Source: Fomes fomentarius
Taxonomy: Eukaryota > Basidiomycota > Agaricomycetes > Polyporales > Polyporaceae
Reading direction: 5' to 3'
Assembly: GCA_022606135.1 (NCBI GenBank)
Contig: JABYQN010000007.1
Coordinates: forward strand, 1,054,001 to 1,118,000
Length of the DNA: 64,000 nucleotides
A program made the translations under genes and the position numbers. Under the pieces are notes generated by a model, which was not told where the DNA came from, did not search any database, and saw nothing but the letters and a program-made list of their open reading frames with translations. Shown here piece after piece: positions 23,101 to 34,358 of the stretch (within the stretch, counting starts at the first letter, position 1; the number at the start of each line of letters is the position of its first letter).

Positions 23101-23457
23101 ACAGACGCACGTGCGATAGTATCCGTGCACACACTCGCCGCAACCATGATTTCTCGCGGGACCCTCTTCGTCATCGCGGGAGTGTATACGGGCGAGGCCT
23201 CCACAACTCTTCACAGTCGCCGCCAGGGTATTGCCAGTTGCACGCGGTTTATTACCGCTGTACGGCCGGGACCTGCTCGGGAAGGGGGTCAAGTGATCAT
23301 TTACGAGTGGAATGACGGTTAGAGGACTGCGGAGGTTCGGAGCATACTGGACGCAAATACTGCAAGCACTAGAGCAAGGTACCGCTTATGTAAGCTGACG
23401 CTGCAGGCTTTTGGCAATGGGTAACTGGAGCTCCCCCTGTGCGACGACTCGAGCCAG
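20131..23457. other. 3.3 kb without recognisable genes
   Basis: Only short, unconserved open frames on either strand. A possible short exon at 22759 (MEQLIENYIAVGRAFGLHV) followed by a gtgagt donor has no convincing continuation. No inverted repeats or transposase-like sequence were noticed. It may hold a non-coding RNA or a decayed gene; nothing can be supported. Confidence 0.4.
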
Positions 23458-23464
23458 TATATAA
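23458..23464 (+). promoter_or_regulatory. TATA box of EGT1
   Basis: tatataa 63 bp upstream of the proposed ATG at 23527. It supports that ATG, which lies out of frame with the rest of exon 1 by one base. Confidence 0.6.
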
Positions 23465-23526
23465 TCGCCGCCTTCAATATCAGTGTCTTACTTCGTACCA
23501 CAACTTGTCCACCCGCCCCAACCGCC

Positions 23527-26500
23527 ATGACCACAGATAATCCTGCCGTAGTCGAGATCATTGACATTCACTCCTGTAACCCACCCCCTCGGGGAACTCC
23601 ATTCGCGACCAATTGACCGCCGGACTCGCCCAACCGGCGGGTCAGAAATCTATCCCCACTCTCCTCCTCTACGACGAGCGGGGCCTTCGGCTTTATGATG
23701 AAATTACTACCGCAGTGCCGGAGTACTACCTCTTCCCTGCTGAGGAACGCATCCTCAAGGACAAGGCCGAGGAGATCATTACAGTCATGCACGGTGGCGT
23801 TCCAACGACGACAGATGAAGTGGTAGTCGAACTGGGTGCTGGGTGAGTCTGTCCTGTCATCCCGATCTTTGCGCTTGATGCGGGGTCATTGTGACGCGCG
23901 CTTCTCGCCTCTCCTTCTTTTGAGGCACCTTTCGGTTGACGAGAGTTTATCTTTGTGTTGGATCTTGTTTTATTGCTTCCGCATCCGCGACCCTAGCCCA
24001 TGTTGCCTCCGTGAGGCATCGGATAGACGGGTTTATCATGCGTACACTATAATCTCGTAACTTCCTTGTCCTATGTCCCCCTCCATGGCGGTATATATAT
24101 ATTCGGTGTTCTGACTGTTGATCAGGGCATTGAGGAAGACATCCCTCATACTGCAAGCTCTATCGCGCCTAATCAGCCACCAATCCCCCATCCCTCATAT
24201 CAGCTATTACGCTCTCGACCTAGAAAAACGCGAGCTTCAACGAACCCTCATGGAACTCAACAAGACGGATGTTGGTTTTGAGATCGCCGGAAAGGTCTCT
24301 AGCAGCGGTTTGTGCGGCACCTACGACGATGGTCTGAAGTTCATTGCGGAGGGCGGTCTCGAGAGTCGCAATCCAAATATGCTTACTAGGATTGACACGG
24401 CAATCGAGTCAAAGTACTCGGTCGAACGCGTTGGACGAGACGCGTCCCCCAGCTCCGACTCCTCTTCGCGTGGCCACTCAGAGAGCACAGATGCAACCCC
24501 TCCTTCGACCCCTGGCTCATACCAACCCCTGCATATCCTCTTTCTCGGCTCCTCTCTTGGCAATTTCATGCGCGGAGAAGATGCCGCCTTCTTGAAGTCA
24601 CTCCCCCTACGTCCTGGCTCAGGCGATACCCTCCTACTCGGCTTGGACCACGGCAACAACGCGCAGCAGATTGAGTTGGCCTACAATGACCCCGAGGGCG
24701 TCACCAAGAACTTCATCATGAATGGCCTCGTAAGCGCGGGTCGTGCGCTCGGCAATGAGCACATGTTCGATCGGGGCAAGTGGGAGTACGTTGGGCGATA
24801 TAACGAGGAGCTCCGTTAGTAGACTTCGCTCTCACGATCCTCAGCTCTTCCCACTGATGCTGATACAGGGCGCCACGAGGCGTACTACCGATCGACCTGT
24901 GACCAGAAGGTTGTCGACCCAGTTACGAACGCTGCTTTCCCTTTCGTAAAGGACGAGCTTGTCCGTGTCGAAGTTTCCTACAAGGTGACGTATACATTCC
25001 CGTCTTCGCTGGTCTACATCTGACCCCACCTTCTCTGCAGTTCTCGGACAGAGATGCCTACACGTTGTTCACGGAAGCCAACCTTCGTCCTATTCATAGG
25101 TGGTCGAACAGTACTTCCCAGTATTCGTTGTGGCTACTTGAGCGCCCGAAGTTCTCATTCCCTCTGTTGAAGTGCCCGTCCCGGACTGCGTCCGATAGCA
25201 GTCTGGCGCGCTCGGCATTCTCCCTCCCCACGGTGGAGGAGTGGCACGACATGTGGGCGGCTTGGGACTTTATCACACAGCAGATGATCCCTCCCTCGAT
25301 GTTGTTCGAGAAGCCCATTGACCTCCGGCACATCTGCTTGTTCTACTGTGGACACATTCCTGCGTTCCTGTCTATCCATCTCGCGAGGTTGCTGCGAGAG
25401 CCTGATACCGAGCCCGTTGAGTTCAAGGTATGTGCGTTGAGGAGGAGATGGTCATAAGGCTCGTATTTACTGAAAGCTTTTCAGTACATCTTTGAAGTAA
25501 GAACACGATCGTCTCTCCCATCAGTTTCTAATGTTTGACTTCAGCGCGGCATAGACCCCATTGTCGATGACCCTACCCAATGTCACGTGAGTCAGGCAGA
25601 TGTGTGGAGGAAGCCTATGGTCGATACTGAAGAGCACATCTGATGATCCATTCTACAGCCGCACTCGGAGGTGCCTCAACGAGACGAGGATTGGCCTTCG
25701 CTCTACAACATCTTGCAATTCCAGTCGAGGGTCCGAGAGCGATTGATGAAGCTCTATCGGGACATTGATGCTGGGAAAGTGACCCTCACCCGCAAGATCG
25801 CCCGAGTGCTGTTCATGACGCTTGAGCACGAAGCCTTCCATGCTGAGGTGTGTTTGGCCTGACTTTTCCTTCACCTTGCAACCAGTGTTGATGCTCGGAT
25901 CATGCTAGACTCTCCTGTACATGCTTTTGCAACGTGCAGGCACGGGCACCATACCTCCAAGTGGCTTCGTACCTCCACCTTGGGAGATTCTCGCAGATTC
26001 ATGGGATCACCAGCCTGAGCCGGAGACAAAGACCGTCACACTCGGCCCTGCGGACATCAGTATCGGACACGACGATGACGAAGCCGACGATGATTCGATG
26101 GACGTCCTCGGTCATTCGTTTGGCTGGGACAACGAACACCCCAAACGCACCGTCCACGTCGAGAAGTTCAAGATCGAGTGGCGCCCTGTGACTAACGGGG
26201 AGTTCTACGACTTCTACACGGGCGCGGGTAAGGGCAAGGTTCAGTTCCCCAAAAGCTGGCTTGAGGTTAACAGCGAAGTCTTCGTAAGATTACCTTTCGC
26301 ATGATCGCTTGGATTGTGCAACTGATGTGTCGTAGGTTCGCACTTTGTACGGACCTGTCCCGTTGAAGATTGCGAAGCACTGGCCTCTCATCACCTCTTA
26401 CGACGATCTGTCGATCTACGCCAATGTCAATGGCGGACGCATCCCCACTGAGCCTGAGCTCCGTCTCTTCTTGGACAAGTTCGAGTGCGGTTTCGAAGGC

Positions 26501-26981
26501 GGTGCAAATATCGGATTCCGAAACTGGCACCCAACCCCGTGAATTTTTTTCTAAGCCGCGTCGTGGTGCATTGTATGCTCATGCTCTTTGACAGATCTAC
26601 CATGGGGCTCTCGCAGAACGGCGGGAAGGGCCACAACGGAGGCGTGTGGGAGTGGACATCGACAGTGCTGGAGAAGTATGACGGATTCGTGCCGTCGAAG
26701 TTATACCCTGGGTGGGTTCACGCTTGCATAATTTGCTGTGTGGCTGCCGCTGACTCTTCTATCAGATACTCTACGGACTTTTTCGATACCCATCACCAAG
26801 TCGTGGTAAGCATCCCTGCCCCATTATTCACTGGAGGTCCATTCCTGACGTTTCTTTTCTGCAGATCGGGGGGTCGTATGCAACGATTCCGCGACTCGCC
26901 GAAAGGCGCACCGTGCGCAACTATTACCAGCACAACTACCCGTACGCATGGGTTAGTGCACGCATCGCGTACGATGCATAG
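23527..26981 (+). CDS. EGT1: ergothioneine biosynthesis protein Egt1 (with apparent -1 frameshift in exon 1)
   Basis: Bifunctional enzyme: an N-terminal SAM-dependent methyltransferase makes hercynine from histidine, and the C-terminal DinB plus FGE-sulfatase-like part is an iron-dependent sulfoxide synthase joining cysteine. Exons: 23527..23842, 24126..24814, 24869..24984, 25041..25427, 25483..25494 (12 bp), 25545..25586, 25659..25847, 25909..26283, 26336..26538, 26595..26711, 26766..26805, 26865..26981. The length is about 867 aa if one missing base in exon 1 is allowed for, normal for fungal Egt1. Motifs: KSIPTLLLYDERGLRLYDEI, VVELGAG (SAM site), ILFLGSSLGNF, the iron ligand motif HEAFHAE (HX3HXE), and NGGVWEWTS near the FGE end. 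From the ATG the frame hits a stop after PFATN; the downstream frame SGNSIRDQLTAGL lacks an ATG. The shift sits at the C-run 23584-23588. Splice phases after it are all consistent. Confidence 0.9.
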
Positions 26982-27207
26982 ATCACAAAGGAACTGTACA
27001 ATAGAAAGAAGTTGTACGAATAATCTGCTGCTCGCTTTTGACATCATGTCGTCTGTAGAGGTTGTCTTGCTTTGTGCAAAATTTATGAAGGCTGCGTCCT
27101 GCGATGGTTGTGAAACCCTGATATACACTGGCAATTTACCGGAAGAGTGCTTGAGCTACAGGTTGATTCGCAAGAAGTGTTCGTCGTATTATAGTCATGT
27201 AAGGTCC

Positions 27208-27871
27208 TTACGCTCCTCGACCGGGTCTATACCGACTAGGCGTGCTCGTGACCATCCCAGCAGCTCCCCACTGCGGGGTAATAGTGTCTGACCTCGCGGT
27301 GAATTGAGCGCTTGCATGTGCTGTAGCGATTCCCGTGCCATCCTCTGGTGTGGATGACGCCGAAAGTCCCATAAGACTTTGCATGATCTCGTCGATGTTA
27401 TCGGTCGACGGAGTGGGATCGTCAAGCACAACGTCGGCGCTTTTCACGACGGTCTGCTCGAACAACTCCTCTTCCTCCAGCCGCTTCACAGCAGCACGCA
27501 AGTTGTTCATAACTGTCTCAAACATCTCTAAAGAACACGCACCGCGAATGTGAACAAGCTTGCCCTGGAGGCAAAGGCTCTCAAGACGCACGTTTCTCCT
27601 CGGCTGCGGTGAGCTTGAAGTTGTGGCGTGGAGGACGCGGGAGTACGAGGGGATCTCTGTTTGCTTCATCCTCCTCAGGCCTCAGGTGACTGATCCCAAT
27701 CATCTCCTCGCATTTCCGGTTGAAGTCCCGTTCGGACAGTTCAGTGTCGACCGAGGTGGTCGCGTCGCCCCCGTAATCTGTCCCGATTGTGCTCGAGGGA
27801 GACGGTGCCCGCATGATGGTTGGCACATACTGGAGATCGGAGGGGTGGACGATGTAGGGCTGAGACGGCAT
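27208..27871 (-). CDS. conserved fungal protein of unknown function
   Basis: Two exons: complement(27208..27527, 27592..27871), 199 aa. It starts MPSQPYIVHPSDLQYVP. The best-conserved-looking block is RDFNRKCEEMIGISHLRPE then LPRPPRHNFKLTAAEEKQMF, followed by a coiled-coil-like helix NNLRAAVKRLEEEELFEQ and a Ser/Thr-rich tail (STDNIDEIMQSLMGL). I recognise the pattern from other agaricomycete genomes only as an unnamed protein. No signal peptide or membrane segment is seen. It is divergent from RNR1 (the ATGs are 332 bp apart) and shares the promoter that carries ACGCGT boxes, so cell-cycle-linked expression is possible (inference). Its 3' end faces EGT1 at 226 bp. Confidence 0.8.
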
Positions 27872-28007
27872 GGCAACCAAGTTGAGAGAGGCGGGAGCTT
27901 GAGTGATCCTTGCGTGTGTTTGAAACTTAAAGTCGTGGTTGCAGTGGCGGTTGTGGCTGAAGGAAATCAATATGCACGAATCAGAAGATAAGGGGTTGTC
28001 TAATGAG

Positions 28008-28109
28008 ACGCGTCAAAATACAGAGACAAACAACGCGTCGGTTGAAAATGAGTCGCGCGTTCCTTAGTCAGCGCGTGATACACGCCCCCCTCATTATAAG
28101 AGGACGCGT
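28008..28109. promoter_or_regulatory. cluster of MCB-like ACGCGT boxes in the RNR1 divergent promoter
   Basis: ACGCGT at 28008-28013, 28033-28038 and 28104-28109, between the divergent starts at 27871 and 28204. Four more lie at 28308-28313, 28370-28375 (exon 3), 28403-28408 and 28415-28420. ACGCGT is the palindromic Mlu I cell-cycle box bound by MBF (Mbp1/Swi6) at yeast G1/S genes, including ribonucleotide reductase. Binding here is inferred from the motif and the gene's identity. Confidence 0.65.
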
Positions 28110-28203
28110 CGCGTCTCAACATCTCTTCTTCGCGCACCACCATCTCCCCTTTCCATCCTTCCTTACTATTACTCCACTTCTTCCTCAATACACATACTCA
28201 GAC

Positions 28204-31200
28204 ATGGCCTACGTGTTCAAGCGAGGTTAGTTTTCGTTGATTTGGTTACGTTCATCTCAGGGCTGACCCCAACTCGCACCTATTTTAGATGGGTAAGTCG
28301 CGTCGTTACGCGTTTCAACATGCTCAAGGAGCCTTGTGCTAACCTCTATTGCGTATGAAGTCGTAAAGAACGCGTCCAGTTCGATAAGGTGCGCGTTCCA
28401 CCACGCGTATTGCCACGCGTATCACTCATAGCCATCGCAGATTACGGCTAGGATAGCGAAGCTATGTTACGGCCTTGACAAGGATCATGTGGATCCTATT
28501 GGGTAGGTAGCCTCCTGTCTGATCTACTGCATCTTCCTTACGTGCCACAGCATCACGCAAAAGGTCATCGCTGGTGTCTATCCCGGAGTAACGACGGTTG
28601 AGCTTGACGTGAGTGTGACGTTATGGATGTTTGTGAGTCGTGCTCAGAGATCGATTCTATAGAACCTTGCCGCCGAGACCGCGGCCTATCTTACAACAAA
28701 GCATCCCGACTACGCGATTCTTGCGGCGCGTATTGCTGTATCAAATCTGCACAAGGAGACGAAGAAGAGCTTTTCCGCTGTAATCAGTGACCTGTACCAC
28801 TATGGTGCGCGTTTGTTCGACCATCCCTGGTTGGTATGTTGCTCACTTGTCGAATTGTAGTCAACCCCAAGAACGGCAAGCCCGCTGGAATGATCTCGCA
28901 AGAGACTTACGAGATTGTACAAAAGAATGCTGAACTTCTCGATTCCGCCGTCATTTATGACCGCGACTTCAACTACAACTAGTATGTGTCTCCTTGTGTC
29001 GCTAGATTGCATTCCCCTAACCCTGCGGCAGCTTCGGTTTCAAGACACTAGAGCGGTCATACCTGCTGAAGATTAACGGTCGGGTAGCTGAAAGGCCCCA
29101 GCATCTTCTCATGCGTGTCGCCGTCGGCATTCACGGTTCAGATGTTGACCGTGTTCTCGAGACCTACAACCTCATGTCTGAGCGCTACTTTACTCACGCA
29201 TCGCCGACTCTGTTCAATGCTGGTACCCCCAACCCCCAGATGAGCTCGTGCTTCCTAGTTGCCATGAAGGACGACTCCATTGACGGCATCTACGAGACAC
29301 TCAAGGATTGCGCCATGATCAGCAAGACGGCAGGTGGGATCGGACTCAATATCCATAACATCCGGGCCACCGGGTACGTTGAATCATAGCATTTATGCGC
29401 AATCATCTCACATTATATGCAGATCCTACATCGCCGGAACCAACGGCTACTCGAATGGTATTGTGCCTATGCTCCGTGTGTTCGATTCTACTGCTCGTTA
29501 TGTGGACCAAGGTGGTAACAAGCGCCCTGGCGCTTTTGCGATCTACCTGGAACCATGGCATGCGGATATCTTCGAGTTCATCGACCTGCGCAAGAACCAC
29601 GGAAAGGAAGAGGTTCGCGCACGAGATTTGTTCTACGCTCTCTGGATCCCGGACCTCTTGTAGGTTGAACGTCGCCATGCTGCTCGCCTATGTACTAACG
29701 AATTCGTTAGCATGAAGCGTGTTGAATCTGGTGGACAGTGGTCTCTTTTCTGCCCCAATGAGGCGCCGGGTCTGCATGAGGTTTGGGGAGAGGAATTTGA
29801 GGCGCTCTACGAGCAATACGAGCGCGAAGGTCGCGCGAGGAAGACCATGGAAGCTCAGAAGCTTTGGTACGCTATCCTCGAGGCCCAAATCGAAACTGGC
29901 GGACCCTTCATGCTGTACAAGGACGCCGCGAACAGTGAGTTCGGTCCCAGAGAATATAGCGGGCCTATCTGACTCTTCGACAGGGAAATCTAATCAGCAG
30001 AACCTTGGCACTATCAAGTCGTCGAACTTGTGCACTGAGATCATCGAGTACTCTGCACCCGACGAGACCGCGGTCTGCAACCTTGCGTCAATCGCTCTCC
30101 CCTCTTTCATCGAGGGCGGCAAGTACAACTTCCAGAAGCTTCATGACGTCACGAAAGTGGTCGCGTTCAACCTCAACCGCATCATCGATGCCAACCACTA
30201 TCCCATTCCCGAGGCCCGTCGCTCTAACATGCGGCACCGCCCAATCGGTGTCGGTGTGCAGGGCTTGGCTGATGCGTTCATGGCGCTCCATTTGCCTTTC
30301 GACTCCCCGGAAGCGCGCAAACTCAACCTCCAGATCTTCGAGACTATCTACCATGCCGCAGTCGAGGCCAGCTGCGAGATTGCGCAGATCGATGGTCCAT
30401 ACGAGACCTACCAGGGCAGTCCGGCGTCTCAAGGAAAGCTTCAGTACGATCTCTGGGGTGTGACTCCGACCGATCTTTGGGACTGGACGAGTATCAAGGC
30501 CAAAGTCGCTGCGCATGGTCTGAGGAACTCACTCTTGGTCGCGCCTATGCCGACTGCTTCGACGAGTCAGATCCTGGGCAACAACGAGTGCTTCGAGCCT
30601 TATACCAGGTGAGAGATCCACGTCCCCTATAATGTCTTGACACTACTGACAATGGTTTCAGCAACATCTACACTCGTCGTGTCCTCGCAGGCGAGTTCCA
30701 AGTCGTGTGTCCATGGCTCCTCCGTGAGCTTGTTGAGCTCGGCCTTTGGAACGATGACATGAAGAACATGATCATCGCAAACAACGGTTCGATTCAGAAC
30801 ATCGACATCATCCCTGACGACGTCAAGGCGATTTACAAGACTGTCTGGGAGATCTCTCAGAAGAAGGTTCTCGACCTCGCAGCTGACCGCGGCGCATACA
30901 TCTGCCAGTCGCAGTCGCTCAATGTCCACTTGCAATCACCCACCCCGGGTCAACTGACGAGTATGCACTTCTACGGATGGAAGAAGGGCCTCAAGACCGG
31001 CATGTACTACCTCCGTACACGCCCCGCGGCCCAGGCGATCAAGTTCACCGTCGACAGCTCATACCTGAAGAACGCTGCGAAGAAGCCTCAGGCCAAAGCC
31101 AACGGGGTCAATGGTGTTGTTCGTGCGACCACCCCTTCTGCTCCCTCAACACCCATCAAGCAAGAGCCGGTGACCCCTTCGCTCGCCACCCCTACGATCA

Positions 31201-31433
31201 ATGGGGCTCTCGCCTCTGAACCTCCCTCACCATCTCCCGCCGCTGCCGTAGATGACGCTGCGCTCTCCAGCGCCGTTGCGACACTCTCCCTCGACGAGCG
31301 GACACGGAAGGCCGCAGAGGCTGATCCCGAGTTTGCTGCGGCGCTCCAACGCCAGCGGGAACGGGAGCTCGAGCAGGCGAAGCTGATGTGTTCCATCGAG
31401 AACAAGGAGGCATGCCTCATGTGTTCTGGCTGA
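28204..31433 (+). CDS. RNR1: ribonucleoside-diphosphate reductase large subunit (class Ia)
   Basis: Reduces ribonucleoside diphosphates to deoxyribonucleotides together with the small subunit. Twelve exons: 28204..28225, 28289..28292, 28361..28388, 28441..28502, 28551..28608, 28663..28804, 28861..28981, 29032..29373, 29423..29659, 29711..29934, 29984..30608, 30662..31433; 878 aa. Exon 2 is 4 nt and completes the DG of [18 protein letters not shown]. The N-terminus is the ATP-cone. Redox and radical residues are in place: Cys219 ([11 protein letters not shown]), Asn428, Cys430 and Glu432 (SSNLCTEI), and Cys445 ([10 protein letters not shown]). The substrate loop [16 protein letters not shown] is present, and the C-terminus ends CLMCSG, the thioredoxin-reactive cysteine pair. 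A low-complexity Pro/Ser/Thr linker (about residues 770-830) precedes the tail. The promoter and early introns carry ACGCGT boxes. The gene appears intact. Confidence 0.97.
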
Positions 31434-31960
31434 GCTTCTTCTGGTGGTTGTTTGATATGTCTGACTCGCATAGCATCTGTATATCTGTATTGTCTCATCT
31501 CTCTGTATTGTTGACTGGTCTCCCTTGTATGGCATTCTTCGCTAGCATCGCACGTATTCCGGTTGTAGTAGTACGATCCTCACAGCTCTAATAGATCATC
31601 TTTCCTCGAGAAGGTTATACTACTTAGTGTCTGCTGTCTGCGATCTAATGCACACGTAGACGCTACTGGTTAGCCTCAATCACAGGCTGCAGCAATCCGA
31701 CTCCACTGCTATTGGTGGAGGCGTGTCCTCCACATCATCCTAGTACTCTGTGGATCATATAAGCAGAACTCGACATTGTACATATACAGCACGTTGGATA
31801 GTAACGAATCAGACTATCATACACTTCCGTTGTGTCACGCGAAGTACGTATACAGAGAAACGTCAAACCGATGAATGCTATGTTACATCTTCACCACCAA
31901 GTATCCGTCCAGTATGAAACGAAACCAGCCCTAGATAACTCGACCCTAGTCAGAAGCAGA
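31434..31960. other. convergent intergenic spacer
   Basis: 3' spacer between RNR1 (plus) and the F-box gene (minus). It is AT-richer than its surroundings and has no gene. It presumably contains both polyadenylation regions. Confidence 0.5.
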
Positions 31961-33451
31961 TTACACGGCGCGAAGGCGTTCCCCTAACGATGGAGAGAGC
32001 GCCTGGACGTGCTGGAACTGAAACTCCGAGCAACCAACGACCGCCACGGAATCCATCGTGTCCCCTTGACCTTCCTCTGCAGCTCTATCCGTGAACGCGA
32101 CCCTGTCGCGGAGCGCTTGTACGACAGCGTCCCCGGAGACTCGCTGGCAATGCCATATCGCAAGCTTCCGGAGGCTCGGCAGTCGCACAGCCCAAGAACC
32201 ACGCGGATCCTCGGCTGTCCGCACGTTTGCAAGACCGAAAGCAAGCTGCCGTCGGGGGAACGGGGCGAGCATGGCGACGACGCGGTCGGACATGTCCGAG
32301 CCGACGATGCGAAACTCGCGCAGTCGATCGAGGCGGTCGAAGCACCACTTGAAGTCCTTGGTGCGCATGTCCGCGTAGTCCATGTGCAGGACCTGCAGGG
32401 GAGGGCGCGAGCGCCTGATGAGGGTACGCAAACCCATGCCCGTCGCGTGATCCGACCACGGCGACTGAGAGAAGTCGTGTGCGTCATCGTCGGACTCGCC
32501 TTCATCTTGGGGAGATTGCTGAGCCACGTATGGTTCCGTGCGCAGCTCGAAGTCGACGTTTGTGTGCTCCAGGTATAGTTCCTCGAGCGCTGGAACGTCG
32601 ATGTGCGACAGAATGGCGCGCACGGAGACGGTGCTCCGAATGAGCAAAACGCGGAGGTGGCGAAGTTTGACGGGGAAGAGACGTCCCGGCTGGATCGGAT
32701 CGCCTTCCTGGGGCCAACCAGCGAAATGGAGGGTCTCGAGATGGGGTGTACAGCGAAGGAAATTCAACATACGAGGGATGTCCGTCATAACGTCCAAAGT
32801 GAACTCCGTGATACAGAGAGACTTGACGGGGATGGGCTTCATGACCGACTCGAGCGGAAGTGCGTACACAGCAAAGTGCAGCGAGAGCTCCGGTGAGCCA
32901 TCCGATGGGCAGTGCATACGGAAGATGTCTGTCGCAGGCCTGTCTTCGGTGGTATCAGAGTCGCCATTGGGCTCGAGTGCCACGTCCAACGCGGACATCC
33001 CCTTGATGACCAGGTGCAGCTCATCCACCAGACAATCTCGAGTACGGTCAAACGCGTACTTCGAGAAGTCGAACTCTTCTTCTTGTCGTCCGGAGATAAC
33101 GCATCGCTGAAGTCGATACATCTGGGAGAGAACTGGTGATAGGAGAGGAAGAATCATGTCTCCGGTGGATATCTCAATACGGACGTCGAATGGAAGCGGG
33201 TCCGACTTGTACATCCACCACAATGCTTGATCGTGCGAGAGGGTGGTGCCATTGCTCTCGTAGAGGTATATGTTTTGCCAGATACGCGGAGATAGGTGAC
33301 TGACATCCTTCCAATATCGACAGACTTGTCCGAGGGTGATGGGTGTAAGCTGGTCCGAAGGTTCGTCGGAACAGTGGACGAAGATATCGATGAGCAGCTC
33401 CGGTGGCAGTCGAGAGACAGGTGGGATATCGGAGGAGTGAGGAGGGAACAT
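31961..33451 (-). CDS. F-box domain protein, single exon
   Basis: One uninterrupted frame, 496 aa, starting at the ATG at 33451 (MFPPHSSDIPPVS). The F-box is at residues about 12-60: SRLPPELLIDIFVHCSDE, then LGQVCRYWKDVSHLSPRIW and QNIYLYES. The remainder is leucine-rich with LRR-like segments (LNFLRCTPHLETLHFAGWP, VPALEELYLEHTNVDF, PPLQVLHMDYADMRT) and ends in GERLRAV. A Ser/Asp-rich insertion (ESDDDAHDFSQSPWSDH) interrupts the repeats. Probable SCF ubiquitin-ligase adaptor with unknown target. It is intronless, in contrast with most neighbours; many agaricomycete F-box genes of this lineage-expanded class are. Confidence 0.88.
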   Translation of the reverse strand: MFPPHSSDIPPVSRLPPELLIDIFVHCSDEPSDQLTPITLGQVCRYWKDVSHLSPRIWQNIYLYESNGTTLSHDQALWWMYKSDPLPFDVRIEISTGDMILPLLSPVLSQMYRLQRCVISGRQEEEFDFSKYAFDRTRDCLVDELHLVIKGMSALDVALEPNGDSDTTEDRPATDIFRMHCPSDGSPELSLHFAVYALPLESVMKPIPVKSLCITEFTLDVMTDIPRMLNFLRCTPHLETLHFAGWPQEGDPIQPGRLFPVKLRHLRVLLIRSTVSVRAILSHIDVPALEELYLEHTNVDFELRTEPYVAQQSPQDEGESDDDAHDFSQSPWSDHATGMGLRTLIRRSRPPLQVLHMDYADMRTKDFKWCFDRLDRLREFRIVGSDMSDRVVAMLAPFPRRQLAFGLANVRTAEDPRGSWAVRLPSLRKLAIWHCQRVSGDAVVQALRDRVAFTDRAAEEGQGDTMDSVAVVGCSEFQFQHVQALSPSLGERLRAV

Positions 33452-34358
33452 GGTTGACAACGTCAACCAGAAGGAGCACGGAAGGTAGTATGGTGGCGGA
33501 GGTGGTGGTCAATGGTAGGGTCTGATCAACCAGTCTCGTTCTTGAAGCTTGCCCACACCCAATGGAGCAGGCTGTTCCCACGCTATCTCCCGCTTCAACT
33601 TGAGCTTGAACCTCAGGTGAGTTGACAGCAAAGTGCAAATATCTCAGTCATTGCTGTCGAACAACCCTTGTCAAATGTCTTTGAGCCAGGGCCAATCTCA
33701 TTCATCAATCATCACCTGAAGTTGAAGCTTCATGGATCAAGACCCTCGGGGTGGGCAATACACCCGCTTTTGGAGTTCAGCGGCCGCGGCGGGACGATGC
33801 TGTTTCGACGCTCTCTAAATATGTTAAGTAGTCTAGGACCAAGAACTGTTCCCTTCAAAGAATATTCTGCTGCGGAAGCCTTGGTGCGGAGATTAAATAC
33901 ATATGATGGCGATTCGCGATCAATATGGAGTCGTAAATAAGTACGTACACTAGATTAGAACAAATTATCGTTGGAGGCCCCTTTTCTATAGGAGGGGCAT
34001 TTATCAACTCGGTGGGCAAGCCATATTCTCGCGGTGGAATTGGTCCCAGCGATTGGCATCCTCCCTAACATCCGCAATCAGTCATCCAAACACGACACGA
34101 AGACACTTATGCTGTGCAGCCACGGCTCATTGCCACTGGGATGTATGACGGGAGGAAACCAGTGGCGGAAGTTGTGAACTTGAGCAGACGCCCGCCCGAA
34201 AATGGCCGATGACTAAGCGAAGAACTGCACAGAAGTAAACGGCTGGCTTCGAACTCAAATTTAGACGCTCTTGTCCAATCCACACACCGCCGCCAACGAC
34301 GCGCCCGCTCTCCCGCCCGCCTTCAAGGTAATCTCTCTCCGTTTCCACATCAAACAAA
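33452..34358. other. intergenic, no gene recognised
   Basis: Shared upstream region of the minus-strand F-box gene and the plus-strand ribosomal protein gene. The last 100 bp before 34359 are pyrimidine-rich, as usual for ribosomal protein genes. No other feature is recognised. Confidence 0.5.

Noticed and set aside
20131..23457. Possible hidden gene in the 3.3 kb gap
   Set aside because: Short frames such as the one at 22759 have a donor but no continuing exon with any conserved motif.
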